Below, piece after piece: positions 1 through 9,400 of a DNA stretch of 64,000 bases. A program made the position numbers and the translations under genes. This stretch comes from Lysinibacillus_B sp050613145 (lineage in GTDB: Bacteria; Bacillota; Bacilli; Bacillales_A; Planococcaceae). Position 1 is the first letter of the stretch. Each line of letters starts with the position of its first letter. The stretch covers positions 3,038,001-3,102,000 of the forward strand of contig NZ_CP192507.1 in NCBI RefSeq assembly GCF_050613145.1, in the 5' to 3' direction. The notes under the pieces were generated by a model. It was not told the DNA's origin. It saw nothing but the letters and a program-made list of their open reading frames with translations, and searched no databases.

Positions 1-1053
1 TAATACTTCTTCATGGAATGCGTCGAATGTTGGGATATCCATTTGTTGCTGAGAATCTGATAATGCGACAGATGGATCTGGGTGTACCTCAGCCATCACA
101 CCATCAGCACCGATTGCGATAGCCGCTTTCGCACATGGTAATAATAAGTCACGACGACCCGTTGAGTGCGTAACATCTACCATAACCGGCAAATGCGTTT
201 CTTGTTTTAAAATTGGTACAGCTGAAATATCTAACGTATTACGCGTTGCTTTTTCATACGTACGAATACCGCGCTCACAAAGGATAATGTTTTCATTTCC
301 TTTTGACATAATGTATTCTGCTGCATGAATGAATTCATCGATTGTTGCAGCTAAACCACGCTTTAATAATACAGGTTTATTTGTTGCCCCTGCTGCTTTT
401 AATAGCTCGAAGTTTTGCATATTACGCGCACCGATTTGAATTACGTCAATGTAATCTAATGCATGGTCTAAATCTGCTGGTGTGACGATTTCTGTAATGA
501 CACCTAAGCCATATTCCTGTGATACGCGTTTTAAAATTTGTAAACCTTCTAAGCCTAAACCTTGGAAATCGTATGGCGATGTACGTGGTTTATATGCACC
601 ACCACGAATTAATTTTAAGCCTTTTGCTTGAATCGACTCTGCTACTGCCGCTACTTGCTCATAAGATTCTACTGAACATGGACCGAATACAAATGATGGT
701 GCACCAGCGCCAATTAGTTCACCATTTACATTAATGACAGTATCTTCAGACTTCTCTTTGCGCGAAACAAGTAATTCTTTCTTCTTCTCCGCTTCTAGTT
801 GCTTTAATGCCGTCTTGAAAATTTGTTTAAAAATATAATCAACTGTCATTTGATTTAAAGGACCATTATTATGTTCTTTAATGAGGTTTAACATATGGCG
901 TTCACGTAGAGGATCATAACGATTCACACCTTGCTTTTCTTTAATCTTACCGATTTCATTTACCACTTCTGCTCGCTCATTGATTAAGCGTAAAATTTCT
1001 AAGTTTAGTCCATCAATCCGACTACGTAAACCTTCTAATTCGTGTTGATTCAT
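1..1053 (-). CDS. aroA: Bifunctional chorismate mutase / DAHP synthase, 3' end cut by window edge
   Basis: Condenses phosphoenolpyruvate and erythrose 4-phosphate to DAHP, the first step of the shikimate pathway. The first ~85 residues are an AroQ-type chorismate mutase domain, which in Bacillus acts as the feedback sensor; the rest is the class I DAHP synthase barrel (motifs such as FGPCSVES and IRGGAYKPRTSP are readable in the reverse translation). About 351 codons are visible and only the last few are missing (B. subtilis protein about 358 aa). Two adjacent ATGs occur (1056 and 1053) behind GGAGAGGAGAAAGA; I chose 1053 because it aligns with the family start and has 8-nt spacing. It is divergent from the FtsA-like gene. 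Function is very secure. Confidence 0.95.
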   Translation of the reverse strand, partial: MNQHELEGLRSRIDGLNLEILRLINERAEVVNEIGKIKEKQGVNRYDPLRERHMLNLIKEHNNGPLNQMTVDYIFKQIFKTALKQLEAEKKKELLVSRKEKSEDTVINVNGELIGAGAPSFVFGPCSVESYEQVAAVAESIQAKGLKLIRGGAYKPRTSPYDFQGLGLEGLQILKRVSQEYGLGVITEIVTPADLDHALDYIDVIQIGARNMQNFELLKAAGATNKPVLLKRGLAATIDEFIHAAEYIMSKGNENIILCERGIRTYEKATRNTLDISAVPILKQETHLPVMVDVTHSTGRRDLLLPCAKAAIAIGADGVMAEVHPDPSVALSDSQQQMDIPTFDAFHEEVL

Positions 1054-1097
1054 CATTCTTTCTCCTCTCCCCTGTACCCTGCTCTTTCAGAACGCTG

Positions 1098-1114
1098 AAA
1101 TGTATGATACATTT
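1098..1114. promoter_or_regulatory. Perfect 8+1+8 palindrome in divergent intergenic region
   Basis: AAATGTAT-G-ATACATTT is a 17-bp perfect inverted repeat 45 bp upstream of the aroA start and 113 bp upstream of the probable start of the divergent FtsA-like gene. It is placed like an operator for a dimeric regulator. The cognate protein is unknown. It is not followed by a T-run, so it is not a terminator. Confidence 0.4.
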
Positions 1115-1226
1115 TAGAATAATAACACTATTATAATAAACAAATACTAGAATGTCACGTCTTTTTAATTTAGCGCTTCAACTCGCTAAAGTATCTTTAT
1201 TTATACCAAGGAAGGAAGCGGTTTCA

Positions 1227-3389
1227 TTGACAGAAAAATTATTTGCACTTGATATCGGGACACGTTCAGTGATAGGGATTATTTTAGAAGTAAATCAAGA
1301 TCATTATCATGTGACAGATATTTTAATCAAAGAACATAAAGAACGTGCAATGGTCGATGGTCAAATACATAATGTCCTCTATGTCGCTGAGCTCATTACT
1401 GAAATTAAAGCACAACTGGAAAAAAAACATGGTCCGTTAACAAAAGTAAATGTAGCTGCTGCTGGTCGTTCATTAAAAACAGAGCAAGCAAGCGTGACAA
1501 TTAACATTAAAAATCGCCCGATCTTTACAGAAGAGGATATTGCACGATTGGAACTACAAGCTGTACAACAAGCACAAACACAACTTCTTCAACAAAAAGA
1601 GGATGGAAAGATCAATCACTATTATTGTGTCGGTTATTCTGTACTTTATTACCGTTTAGATGGAGAAGAAATTGGTAGTTTACTCGACCAACAAGGAGAC
1701 GAGGCAACAGTAGAAGTCATTGCAACGTTTTTACCACGTGTCGTTGTAGAATCCCTGCTAGCAGCATTAAAGCGGGCAAATTTAGAAATGGAAGCTTTAA
1801 CACTTGAGCCCATTGCAGCGATTAATGTCTTAATCCCTTCCACAATGCGCCGTTTAAATGTGGCCCTTGTTGATATCGGTGCTGGAACATCCGATATTGC
1901 CATTACCGATAAGAGCACGATTGTAGCTTACGGTATGGTACCAACAGCTGGAGACGAAATTACAGAAGCATTAAGTGACCATTACTTGCTTGATTTCCCT
2001 GTTGCTGAAATAGCGAAGCGCCAAATGCATACCGAGGAACAAATCGCGATTCAAGATATTTTAGGATTTGATGAATTTCATCCGCGTGAGGAAGTATTAG
2101 CCGCGATTATGCCGGCCATTGAAAACTTAGCTACATCGATTGGCAATGAGATTTTACGTTTAAATAATAATGTGGCACCAAAGGCTGTTATGCTTGTCGG
2201 TGGCGGTAGTTTAACACCCAACTTAACGGAAGAGCTGTGTAAAGTATTAAATTTACCTCCAAATCGTGTCGCTGTTCGTGGCATTGATGCGATTCAAAAC
2301 TTAACGAAAGATGAGGGAATCCCTGTTACACCAGAGCTTGTAACACCAATTGGGATTGCGATTGCCGCCCAGAAAGCCCCGATTCATTATATGACCATCA
2401 CGGTCAATGAACAGATTGTACGCCTGTTCGAATTAAAAGAAATGACCGTAGCAGATGCCTTTTTAGCAGCGAATATTCGAGCAAAACAACTATATGGTAA
2501 GCCGGGGTATGGGTTATCCCTTACGGTGAATGGACAAGATATTTTCATTCCAGGTGAACACGGTCAGCCGGCCACTATTTTAGTAAACGGCGAAGAGGCC
2601 TCAACAAAAACACTGATCAAAAGTAGCGACCGCATTGAACTCATTGAAGGAAAAGACGGACATCCCGCGACAGCAACAGTACGTGATATTGTAGATGGCG
2701 CCTCTTCGCTATCAATCATCATTCAAGGTACGCCTTATGCAATCGAACCAAACGTATTGGTCAATGAGGAAGTCGCATTAATGGAACGGCAACTAAAAGA
2801 CCGTGATGTCATAACGTTTGAAACAGTGAATACAATCGAAGAGGTTTTTCATCATACAAACAATAGCGAATATATACACAAATTAGGGGCATTCTTTGTA
2901 CATATCGATGGTAAACCAACGATGTTACCCGAATTTTCAGCACAGTTATTTGTCAATGGTAAGCCTGCTAAACTACATTACCCGATACAAAACGGGGATC
3001 GCATTACGTTTGAACAAGGGATGGTACCAACAGCGCAATTAATTGCCAATTCACTCAATATCAATTTAGAAGATAAAATGCTAGTGACATTCCAAAATGA
3101 ACGAATCGAGCTCTCGAAGGTAGCACGAGAAGTAGTCGTAAATGGAACGGTTGTACAGCCGAATGCCACTATTTTAAATGGGGTAACGCTTCAATTTAAG
3201 GAAAAAGATTTGAGCAAATGGATTTATCAAGATGTCTTCCGCTTCTCGAACTGGCAGTTACCAGTTGCTTTTAAAGGGCAATTTAATATTTTACGCAATG
3301 GTGAACCTTCTAGCTTCGATGCCGAAATTTTTGGTGGGGATGTATTAGAAATTCAGTTAATCGAACAACCGGTCGCCTCTATAACATAA
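1227..3389 (+). CDS. FtsA/PilM-like actin-fold protein with long repeated C-terminal domains
   Basis: Actin-fold ATPase of the FtsA/PilM family joined to a long C-terminal part. Residues 1 to ~370 carry the actin signatures: KLFALDIGTRSVIG (phosphate 1), VALVDIGAGTSDIAI (phosphate 2) and VMLVGGGSLTPNL (adenosine loop). Residues ~370-720 hold several small modules with a recurring pattern of FVNGKPAKLHY / GDRIXFEQG type, resembling beta-grasp or SLBB-like folds. An upstream ATG at 1152 keeps the frame open but has no ribosome binding site; the TTG at 1227 follows AAGGAAGGAAG with 8-nt spacing and starts the protein just before the actin domain. Canonical FtsA is about 430 aa with a C-terminal amphipathic helix, so this is a different protein. 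It is not part of the B. subtilis order here. A role in division or envelope assembly is inference. Confidence 0.8.
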   Translation: MTEKLFALDIGTRSVIGIILEVNQDHYHVTDILIKEHKERAMVDGQIHNVLYVAELITEIKAQLEKKHGPLTKVNVAAAGRSLKTEQASVTINIKNRPIFTEEDIARLELQAVQQAQTQLLQQKEDGKINHYYCVGYSVLYYRLDGEEIGSLLDQQGDEATVEVIATFLPRVVVESLLAALKRANLEMEALTLEPIAAINVLIPSTMRRLNVALVDIGAGTSDIAITDKSTIVAYGMVPTAGDEITEALSDHYLLDFPVAEIAKRQMHTEEQIAIQDILGFDEFHPREEVLAAIMPAIENLATSIGNEILRLNNNVAPKAVMLVGGGSLTPNLTEELCKVLNLPPNRVAVRGIDAIQNLTKDEGIPVTPELVTPIGIAIAAQKAPIHYMTITVNEQIVRLFELKEMTVADAFLAANIRAKQLYGKPGYGLSLTVNGQDIFIPGEHGQPATILVNGEEASTKTLIKSSDRIELIEGKDGHPATATVRDIVDGASSLSIIIQGTPYAIEPNVLVNEEVALMERQLKDRDVITFETVNTIEEVFHHTNNSEYIHKLGAFFVHIDGKPTMLPEFSAQLFVNGKPAKLHYPIQNGDRITFEQGMVPTAQLIANSLNINLEDKMLVTFQNERIELSKVAREVVVNGTVVQPNATILNGVTLQFKEKDLSKWIYQDVFRFSNWQLPVAFKGQFNILRNGEPSSFDAEIFGGDVLEIQLIEQPVASIT

Positions 3390-3407
3390 AAAATAATGAC
3401 TTTTCAA

Positions 3408-3454
3408 TAAAAAGGGTGGCCAGAAATTTTTTACTTTCTGGCCACCCTTTTTTA
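3408..3454. terminator. Bidirectional intrinsic terminator
   Basis: A 16-bp stem, AAAGGGTGGCCAGAAA against TTTCTGGCCACCCTTT, with A-run before and T-run after. It serves the FtsA-like gene on + and ytxH on -, which converge here. Confidence 0.9.
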
Positions 3455-3471
3455 CTATCATTTTATATAGA

Positions 3472-3987
3472 TTAAGATTTAGAAGCTTCTGAAATTTTAT
3501 GATCATTTAAGTCTTCTTGCGCCGTAGCTACTACTTCGCCTAGACTTGCAGTTACTTCTGCAATCGTCTCCTCTACTGCTGCAATCACTTCGTCTAGTGG
3601 CTCTTCCCCTTCAGCTGACACAGTACCGTCATCAAAAACAGTTGGCGCTTTAGACGTTTTTGATTTTACTTTGTCTACTAATTGTGTTGACTGCTCTTTT
3701 AACTGTTGAGAAAGCTGCGCTGTTTTTTCTTTTGCTGATGCGGATAACTCCGCGCTCTTATCTTTTAAATTGACGGCTTGATACGCCATATCTCCACGTA
3801 ATTCACGGCCTGCTTTTGGTGCCAATAATAACCCTGCAGCAGCACCAACAATCCCACCAACGAGCGCACCAATGATAAAATCTTTCATATTCACAGACTC
3901 TTCGTCCGTATAAATGGATCGATTACTATCCACATAATATACTTGCGGTAAATTTGATGATTCTTTTCCATATTGTTGTTCACTCAT
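3472..3987 (-). CDS. ytxH: YtxH-family envelope/general stress protein
   Basis: 171-aa YtxH-domain protein. After ~30 polar residues there is a glycine/alanine-rich hydrophobic segment (DFIIGALVGGIVGAAAGLLL, about residues 35-55) followed by the family motif APKAGRELR, then a charged, coiled-coil-like tail rich in K, E, S and T. Such proteins are small membrane-anchored stress proteins without a known enzymatic activity; B. subtilis ytxGHJ belongs to the sigma-B/sigma-H regulated stress genes. I chose ATG 3987 because the in-frame GTG at 4005 overlaps the ribosome binding site (AAGAGGGTG). It follows ytxG by about 19 bp, as in B. subtilis. Confidence 0.88.
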   Translation of the reverse strand: MSEQQYGKESSNLPQVYYVDSNRSIYTDEESVNMKDFIIGALVGGIVGAAAGLLLAPKAGRELRGDMAYQAVNLKDKSAELSASAKEKTAQLSQQLKEQSTQLVDKVKSKTSKAPTVFDDGTVSAEGEEPLDEVIAAVEETIAEVTASLGEVVATAQEDLNDHKISEASKS

Positions 3988-4006
3988 AACATACACCCTC
4001 TTCACT

Positions 4007-4477
4007 TTATTGTTTATTTTTCTCTTGAGCAGGATTATCTACTACAGCAATATCCTGTTCTTGAATTGTTTTGCGTTGGCGCCACTTATCGGCAATTTCC
4101 ATCGCCACATTGCTCCACTGCACGACTTGGGCAATCTTTTCTTCATTACGTCCAACTTCCTTCGAAACGGCCGTTGTAATACGTTGAACAGATGTATTTA
4201 AACCATTGACAGAATCACCCATTCCTTTAACTGCCTGTACAACGGAATTGAGCTTTTCTGATTTCTCTGAAATATCATCCGCTAATGAATTCGTTTTTGT
4301 TAAAAGAGTTGTTGTCTCACGTGTAATGCCTTCCATTTGTCCTTCAATACCTGCCACCGTTGACGCAATATTATTTAATGTATTTTTTAGTGAGAATAAT
4401 GTGACTCCTACGCTAATACATAACACTAAAAAACCAATTGCTGCAATGAGTGCCGCTATATACAGTACTACTTCCAT
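4007..4477 (-). CDS. ytxG: DUF948 membrane protein YtxG
   Basis: 156-aa protein with a single N-terminal membrane segment (about residues 4-28) and a long alpha-helical tail that reads as coiled coil, spaced like a methyl-accepting-type helix with repeated SLAD/VQAV patterns; this is the DUF948 architecture. The C-terminal ~25 residues are polar and probably disordered. The start has an excellent AGGAGGTCATCAT-ATG. It is the first gene of ytxG-ytxH and lies downstream of murC, matching B. subtilis. The biochemical role is unknown; an envelope stress or scaffold role is inference. Confidence 0.88.
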   Translation of the reverse strand: MEVVLYIAALIAAIGFLVLCISVGVTLFSLKNTLNNIASTVAGIEGQMEGITRETTTLLTKTNSLADDISEKSEKLNSVVQAVKGMGDSVNGLNTSVQRITTAVSKEVGRNEEKIAQVVQWSNVAMEIADKWRQRKTIQEQDIAVVDNPAQEKNKQ

Positions 4478-4589
4478 ATGATGACCTCCTATACGTAGTT
4501 ATGTTTTATGTTCGACAAAATGTAAAAAAATCCTGCATCAATTATTCGAAAAAACATTGATTTAAAATCGCTTAGCACTATTTTTGCCA

Positions 4590-4629
4590 AAAACAGCCTA
4601 TTCTTTAACGTTAAAGAATAAGCTGTTTT
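4590..4629 (-). terminator. Terminator after murC
   Basis: Near-perfect inverted repeat AAACAGC-TATTCTTTAA / TTAAAGAATA-GCTGTTTT between murC and ytxG. On the minus strand the stem is followed by TTTTTGG. It separates murC from the ytxGH unit. Confidence 0.75.
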
Positions 4630-4705
4630 ACTAACCTTTGTTACACACTACCTTACTGCTCATTTCACTAAACAACTTGTTCATTTATGCACAACGTTTA
4701 TATTT

Positions 4706-6010
4706 TTATTCGCCTTTTAACAATTGCTCAAATGCATTCTGGAATTTATGTACGTCTCCTGCGCCCATAAATAAGAATACTGCATCTTTATGTGCTTGTA
4801 ACACATTAATTTTTTCTGTTTTCAGGATGTCGCTTCCTTCAATGAGATTAGCTAGATCAGCAATTGTTAGCGAACCTGCTTGCTCACGTGCCGACCCGAA
4901 TATATCGCATAAATATACTGCATCCGCTTTCCCTAAGCTATTTGCAAATTCTTGCAAGAACGCTTGCGTACGTGTAAATGTATGCGGTTGGAAAACAGCG
5001 ACAATTTCACGATCTGGATACTTTTGACGAGCTGCTTGTAAAGTTGCCGAAATTTCCGTTGGATGATGTGCATAGTCGTCTACCAACACATTATTCCCTA
5101 TTTTTGTTTCCGTAAAACGTCTTTTTACACCGCCGTACGTATTTAATCGCTCTTGTATAAGTTCGGCTGGAATCCCTTCATAATGACATAGTGAAATAAC
5201 AGCTAACGAGTTTAACACGGCATGGTCACCATAAAGTGGAATAAAGAACTTATGATAAAACTCATTGCGTACATACACTTCAAACTCTGTACCTTCTGTC
5301 GTTTTTACAATATTACGTGCAGCAAAATCATTTTCTGCCCCAAAGCCATAATAGACAACCGGTACATTCGCTTGAATTTTTTGTAGTTGTTCATCATCAC
5401 CACATGCAATAATCGCTTTTTTTACTTGTAATGCAAGTTCCTGGAAAGCGCTGTATACATCATCGATATTTTTAAAATAATCCGGATGATCAAAATCAAT
5501 ATTAGTCATCACTGCATAATCTGGGTGGTATGCTAAAAAGTGACGACGGTACTCACATGCTTCCATAACAAAATAAGATGCATCTTGTTTACCTGAACCA
5601 GTGCCATCACCAATTAAAAACGATGTCGGCATATATCCACCAATGACATGACTCATCAAACCAGTTGTTGATGTTTTACCATGTGCACCTGTAATGGCAA
5701 TAGATGTATATCGACCAATATAGTCACCTAAAAATTTATGATAGCGAATGACTTCTACACCTATTTCACGTGCTTTCACTAACTCTGAATGGTCATCTGG
5801 AAAGGCATTCCCAGCAATAACTGTCATTCCTTCTTGAATATTATTTTCATCGAATGGTTTAATTGTTATATTCCGGTCACGTAAAGGCTGCTCAGTGAAA
5901 TAATACGTTTCTACGTCTGAACCTTGTACTTGCTCGCCTGCATCAAATAAAATTTGCGCTAACGAACTCATTCCAGAGCCTTTAATACCTGTAAAATGAT
6001 AAAGTGTCAT
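4706..6010 (-). CDS. murC: UDP-N-acetylmuramate--L-alanine ligase
   Basis: Cytoplasmic ATP-dependent ligase that adds L-alanine to UDP-MurNAc, the first amino acid of the peptidoglycan stem. The 434-aa product has the N-terminal Rossmann loop FTGIKGSGMSSLA, the ATP-binding P-loop ITGAHGKTSTTGL, and the Mur C-terminal domain with DDYAHHPTE. The open frame extends 23 codons upstream to 6079, but ATG 6010 is preceded by AGGAGG at ideal spacing, and the family starts with exactly this MTxYHFxGIKGSGMS pattern. Position between sftA and ytxG is as in B. subtilis. Confidence 0.97.
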   Translation of the reverse strand: MTLYHFTGIKGSGMSSLAQILFDAGEQVQGSDVETYYFTEQPLRDRNITIKPFDENNIQEGMTVIAGNAFPDDHSELVKAREIGVEVIRYHKFLGDYIGRYTSIAITGAHGKTSTTGLMSHVIGGYMPTSFLIGDGTGSGKQDASYFVMEACEYRRHFLAYHPDYAVMTNIDFDHPDYFKNIDDVYSAFQELALQVKKAIIACGDDEQLQKIQANVPVVYYGFGAENDFAARNIVKTTEGTEFEVYVRNEFYHKFFIPLYGDHAVLNSLAVISLCHYEGIPAELIQERLNTYGGVKRRFTETKIGNNVLVDDYAHHPTEISATLQAARQKYPDREIVAVFQPHTFTRTQAFLQEFANSLGKADAVYLCDIFGSAREQAGSLTIADLANLIEGSDILKTEKINVLQAHKDAVFLFMGAGDVHKFQNAFEQLLKGE

Positions 6011-6078
6011 GTTGAAACCTCCTAGGAGTACGATACTCACAATAAATATTATGGGATAAAAGAGACACATCTCAAACA

Positions 6079-6457
6079 AAATAAATCAAGATCATGTCAT
6101 ATACGGAGAAATATAAAATTTATACGTTCCGATTCACTAAAAAAAGATATTACAATAACTTAACCGCATTGTGTAGCAATGAGCTTGCTCTCGCAGTTAA
6201 TAATCGTCTCATAAATTTACATACAAATTTTGATACATACGTTTAAACAGCCTTAACTTCTTTACGAACCGAAAAAGCCTGTTCTATTATAGCACTTCTG
6301 GTAACAAACGCTATTTAAACAACTTTTCAAATTTTTCGCAAACTAAATTGTACTATTCCCACAGTACAGTTAAGCCCTCAAGCTGCTTACAAAGACACAT
6401 CTCGACCAAAGCAGGTCGAGATGTTGACCTTTTTACTAAAAAACCGCTCAACATACG
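6079..6457 (-). other. Intergenic stretch between sftA and murC
   Basis: About 380 bp without a convincing gene. It holds a 10-bp stem (CATCTCGACC / GGTCGAGATG, 6398-6423) downstream of sftA that may act as a weak terminator; the T-run is poor. Nearer to murC lies a small inverted repeat around GCGAGAGCAAGCTC. No riboswitch or RNA motif recognised. Confidence 0.5.
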
Positions 6458-9400
6458 CTATTGGAACATCGAAATAATGTCTGATTCCGTAATGAATACT
6501 TCCCTCGGCTTGCTACCTCTTTGTTCCGATACAAATCCATGGCGCTCAAGCATATCAACCAGTCTAGCAGCTCGATTATAACCGATTTTATAACGGCGTT
6601 GAATCGATGAAGTAGAGGCTGTTCCTTGTTCAAATACGTAACGACAAACTTCCTCAAATAACTCATCTTGCTCATCAGTAACTTCAGCTTTTTTAAGCAG
6701 TTCATCATGTTGGAAGAAATACTCCGGCTCTCCTTGTGTACGAACATAAGTAATGATTTCCTCAATCTCGTCATCCGTTACAAAGGTTCCCTGTAAACGT
6801 ACTGGCGCTGGCATACCGTTTCCTAAATACAGCATATCTCCTCGACCAAGTAAGCGTTCTGCACCTTGCATATCTAAAATTGTACGCGAATCCACGGCAG
6901 AAGATACCGCAAATGCAATACGAGTAGGAATATTTGACTTAATTAAGCCTGTAATGACATCAACAGACGGACGTTGTGTTGCCACAATTAAGTGAATACC
7001 ACAAGCACGTGCCTTTTGGGCAATACGACAAATGGCTTCTTCCACGTCAGCTGGTGACATCATCATTAAATCGGCAAGCTCGTCAATGACAATTAAAATA
7101 TACGGGAGCTTTTGTGCGTGTTGACCAGCTTTTTCAGCTTGTTGATTAAAACGCGTCAAATCACGTACACCGGCATGCATAAATAGCTGGTAGCGGCGTT
7201 CCATCTCCTCAACGGCCCATTTCAGTGCAGCGGTTGCCGCCTTGACATCCGTAATAACGGGACTCACTAAATGCGGAATATGATTAAACGGCGCTAACTC
7301 AACCATTTTTGGATCAATCAGCATTAATTTCAATTCATGCGGTGCCGCCTTATAAAGTAAGCTTACAAGAATCGAGTTAATACAAACAGACTTCCCTGAG
7401 CCTGTTGCACCAGCAATTAATCCATGCGGCATTTTTCGTAGATCAATCGTCACTGGCTGCCCTGTTAAATCTAGCCCTAATGCTGCTTCTAAAGGGGAAT
7501 CAGACGTTTGGAATCCTTCGCTATTCGTCACTTCAGATAAGCGGACCGCTCGAGATACACGGTTTGGAATTTCAATACCAATCGAATGCTTCCCTGGAAT
7601 TGGTGCATCAATACGGATATCTCGTGCCGCCAGTGCTAGCTTAATATCATCTGCTAAGCCGCGCACTTTACTCACTTTCGTACCATGTGCAACTGTAATT
7701 TCAAATTGAGTTACTGCCGGCCCCTGTACAATAGAGACAATTTCCGCTTCGATATGGAAATACGACAGCGCTTTAATTAAGCGCTCTCCTTGTTCATCCA
7801 TCCAAGCCCAGTCTTCCGTCTTTTCTTCCGGCGGCACTAAAAAGTTTAGCGGTGGCTTTTCATAATGACGGCTGAACTTAGGCTGTGATTCAATTTCGAG
7901 TTTTATTTCGTTTTGCTCGGATAAGACGTTACTTTGATCCATTACAAGCTCATTTTGAACGGGTGGGATTACATTTTGCTCATTTGATGGCTTTTGCTCA
8001 CTCGCGATCATTTTTTGCTCGGATAAAACGTTATTCTCATCCATCACCGACTCATTTTGAGCGGGTGGGATTACATTTTGCTCGGATACAACATTATTTT
8101 GATCCATTACAAGCTCATTTTGAACGGTTTGAGCTATGTTCTGCTCGTTCGACGGATTTTGCTCACTTGCGATTACTTTTTGCTCGAATAAAACGTTATT
8201 CCCATCCATCACCGACTCATTTTGAGCGGGCGGGACTACATTTTGCTCAGATACAACATTATTCTGCTCCATTACAAGCTCATTTTGAACGGGTGGAACT
8301 ACATTTTGCTCGTTCGACGGCTTTTGTTCAGGTACAAGGTTATGTTCCTCGATCATACTATCGTTCTGTTCACTTAACTCTACAGTATGCTGAATTTCGT
8401 TATTTTCCACTTCACGTTCTAAAACGGCAACCATACTGTCACTTAATTGCGTACTCGTCACTACTTCATGAGAAATAGATGGCTCAACAACTGTTAGTGT
8501 ATGATTTTTTATTACTATATCCGTTTCAGTCGTTGCCACACTTTCAGCCATTGCTTCCTGATTCATTTCCATATTAGCAGACTTTTTCTTTTGCAATTGC
8601 TCTTGCAAAATTTTCTTTGCCAGTAACTTTTCCTTATCGGATTTTAACATGAGTACGTTAAATGGTAATCGACTGCCTGTTGATATTGTTTTGGTTTCCT
8701 CCGTTTGTACTTGTACAAACTCATTTTGTTGGGCTTGTTCCACATTTAGCTGTCCAATATGAATGGTAGAGTTTTCAATCGTTAAATGCTTCACCTGCAT
8801 ATCTGACAGCGGATCTTCATGCTCTTCTGCAACAATAGTCTCTTCCATTTCTTTAGCTATCATATCGGAGTCATTTTCTTCGTGAGATATCGAAGCTGAT
8901 TCAATCATACAATCAACTTCTTCCGCTACTACCGGTTCAAATGCTTCTATCGACTGTCTACTTACTGACGATTCAGTAGTATGCATCTCTACTTCCTTAT
9001 GAGCTTCTCCTTCTACGAACGACATCTGCTCACTTAGAACATTCTCCACTTTATCTTGCTTTGCTTCATCCATTTCCATTTGTTTTTCAGCCATTAATTG
9101 CTCTATTGGCTTTGGCTTTTGGAAGCCATGAACAGGCGATGGTACATCTGTTGGCACGAAGCGTTTACGACTTTCAAGCGGATTCGTAAACTCCCGATTA
9201 ACAGGCTTCTCTTCGCGCATCGGTTTTTTTGTTAAAAATTCCTTTTCATCTTTCGTAACGGAAATTTTGCGAGGTGCTGTTACAGGGCGACGCAATACAT
9301 TCGAATGGCCTGTACGCTTTTGACGACGTTCCAACAATCCCCTAATCCCTTGTATCTCAACATCATATATTTGAGATGTTGCATGTTGTAAATGCTTTGG

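Noticed and set aside
4638..5027. Plus-strand ORF of 129 codons opposite murC
   Set aside because: Lies in antisense to the conserved Mur C-terminal domain with no ribosome binding site.
6398..6423. Strong terminator after sftA
   Set aside because: The stem is perfect but the following T-run on the minus strand is weak; kept only as a possible terminator in the intergenic note.
7885..8478. Plus-strand ORF of 197 codons with FARIQHYFDPLQAHFERV-like repeats
   Set aside because: It is the antisense shadow of the in-frame repeats in sftA; it has no ribosome binding site, and its periodicity comes from the sftA repeat unit.
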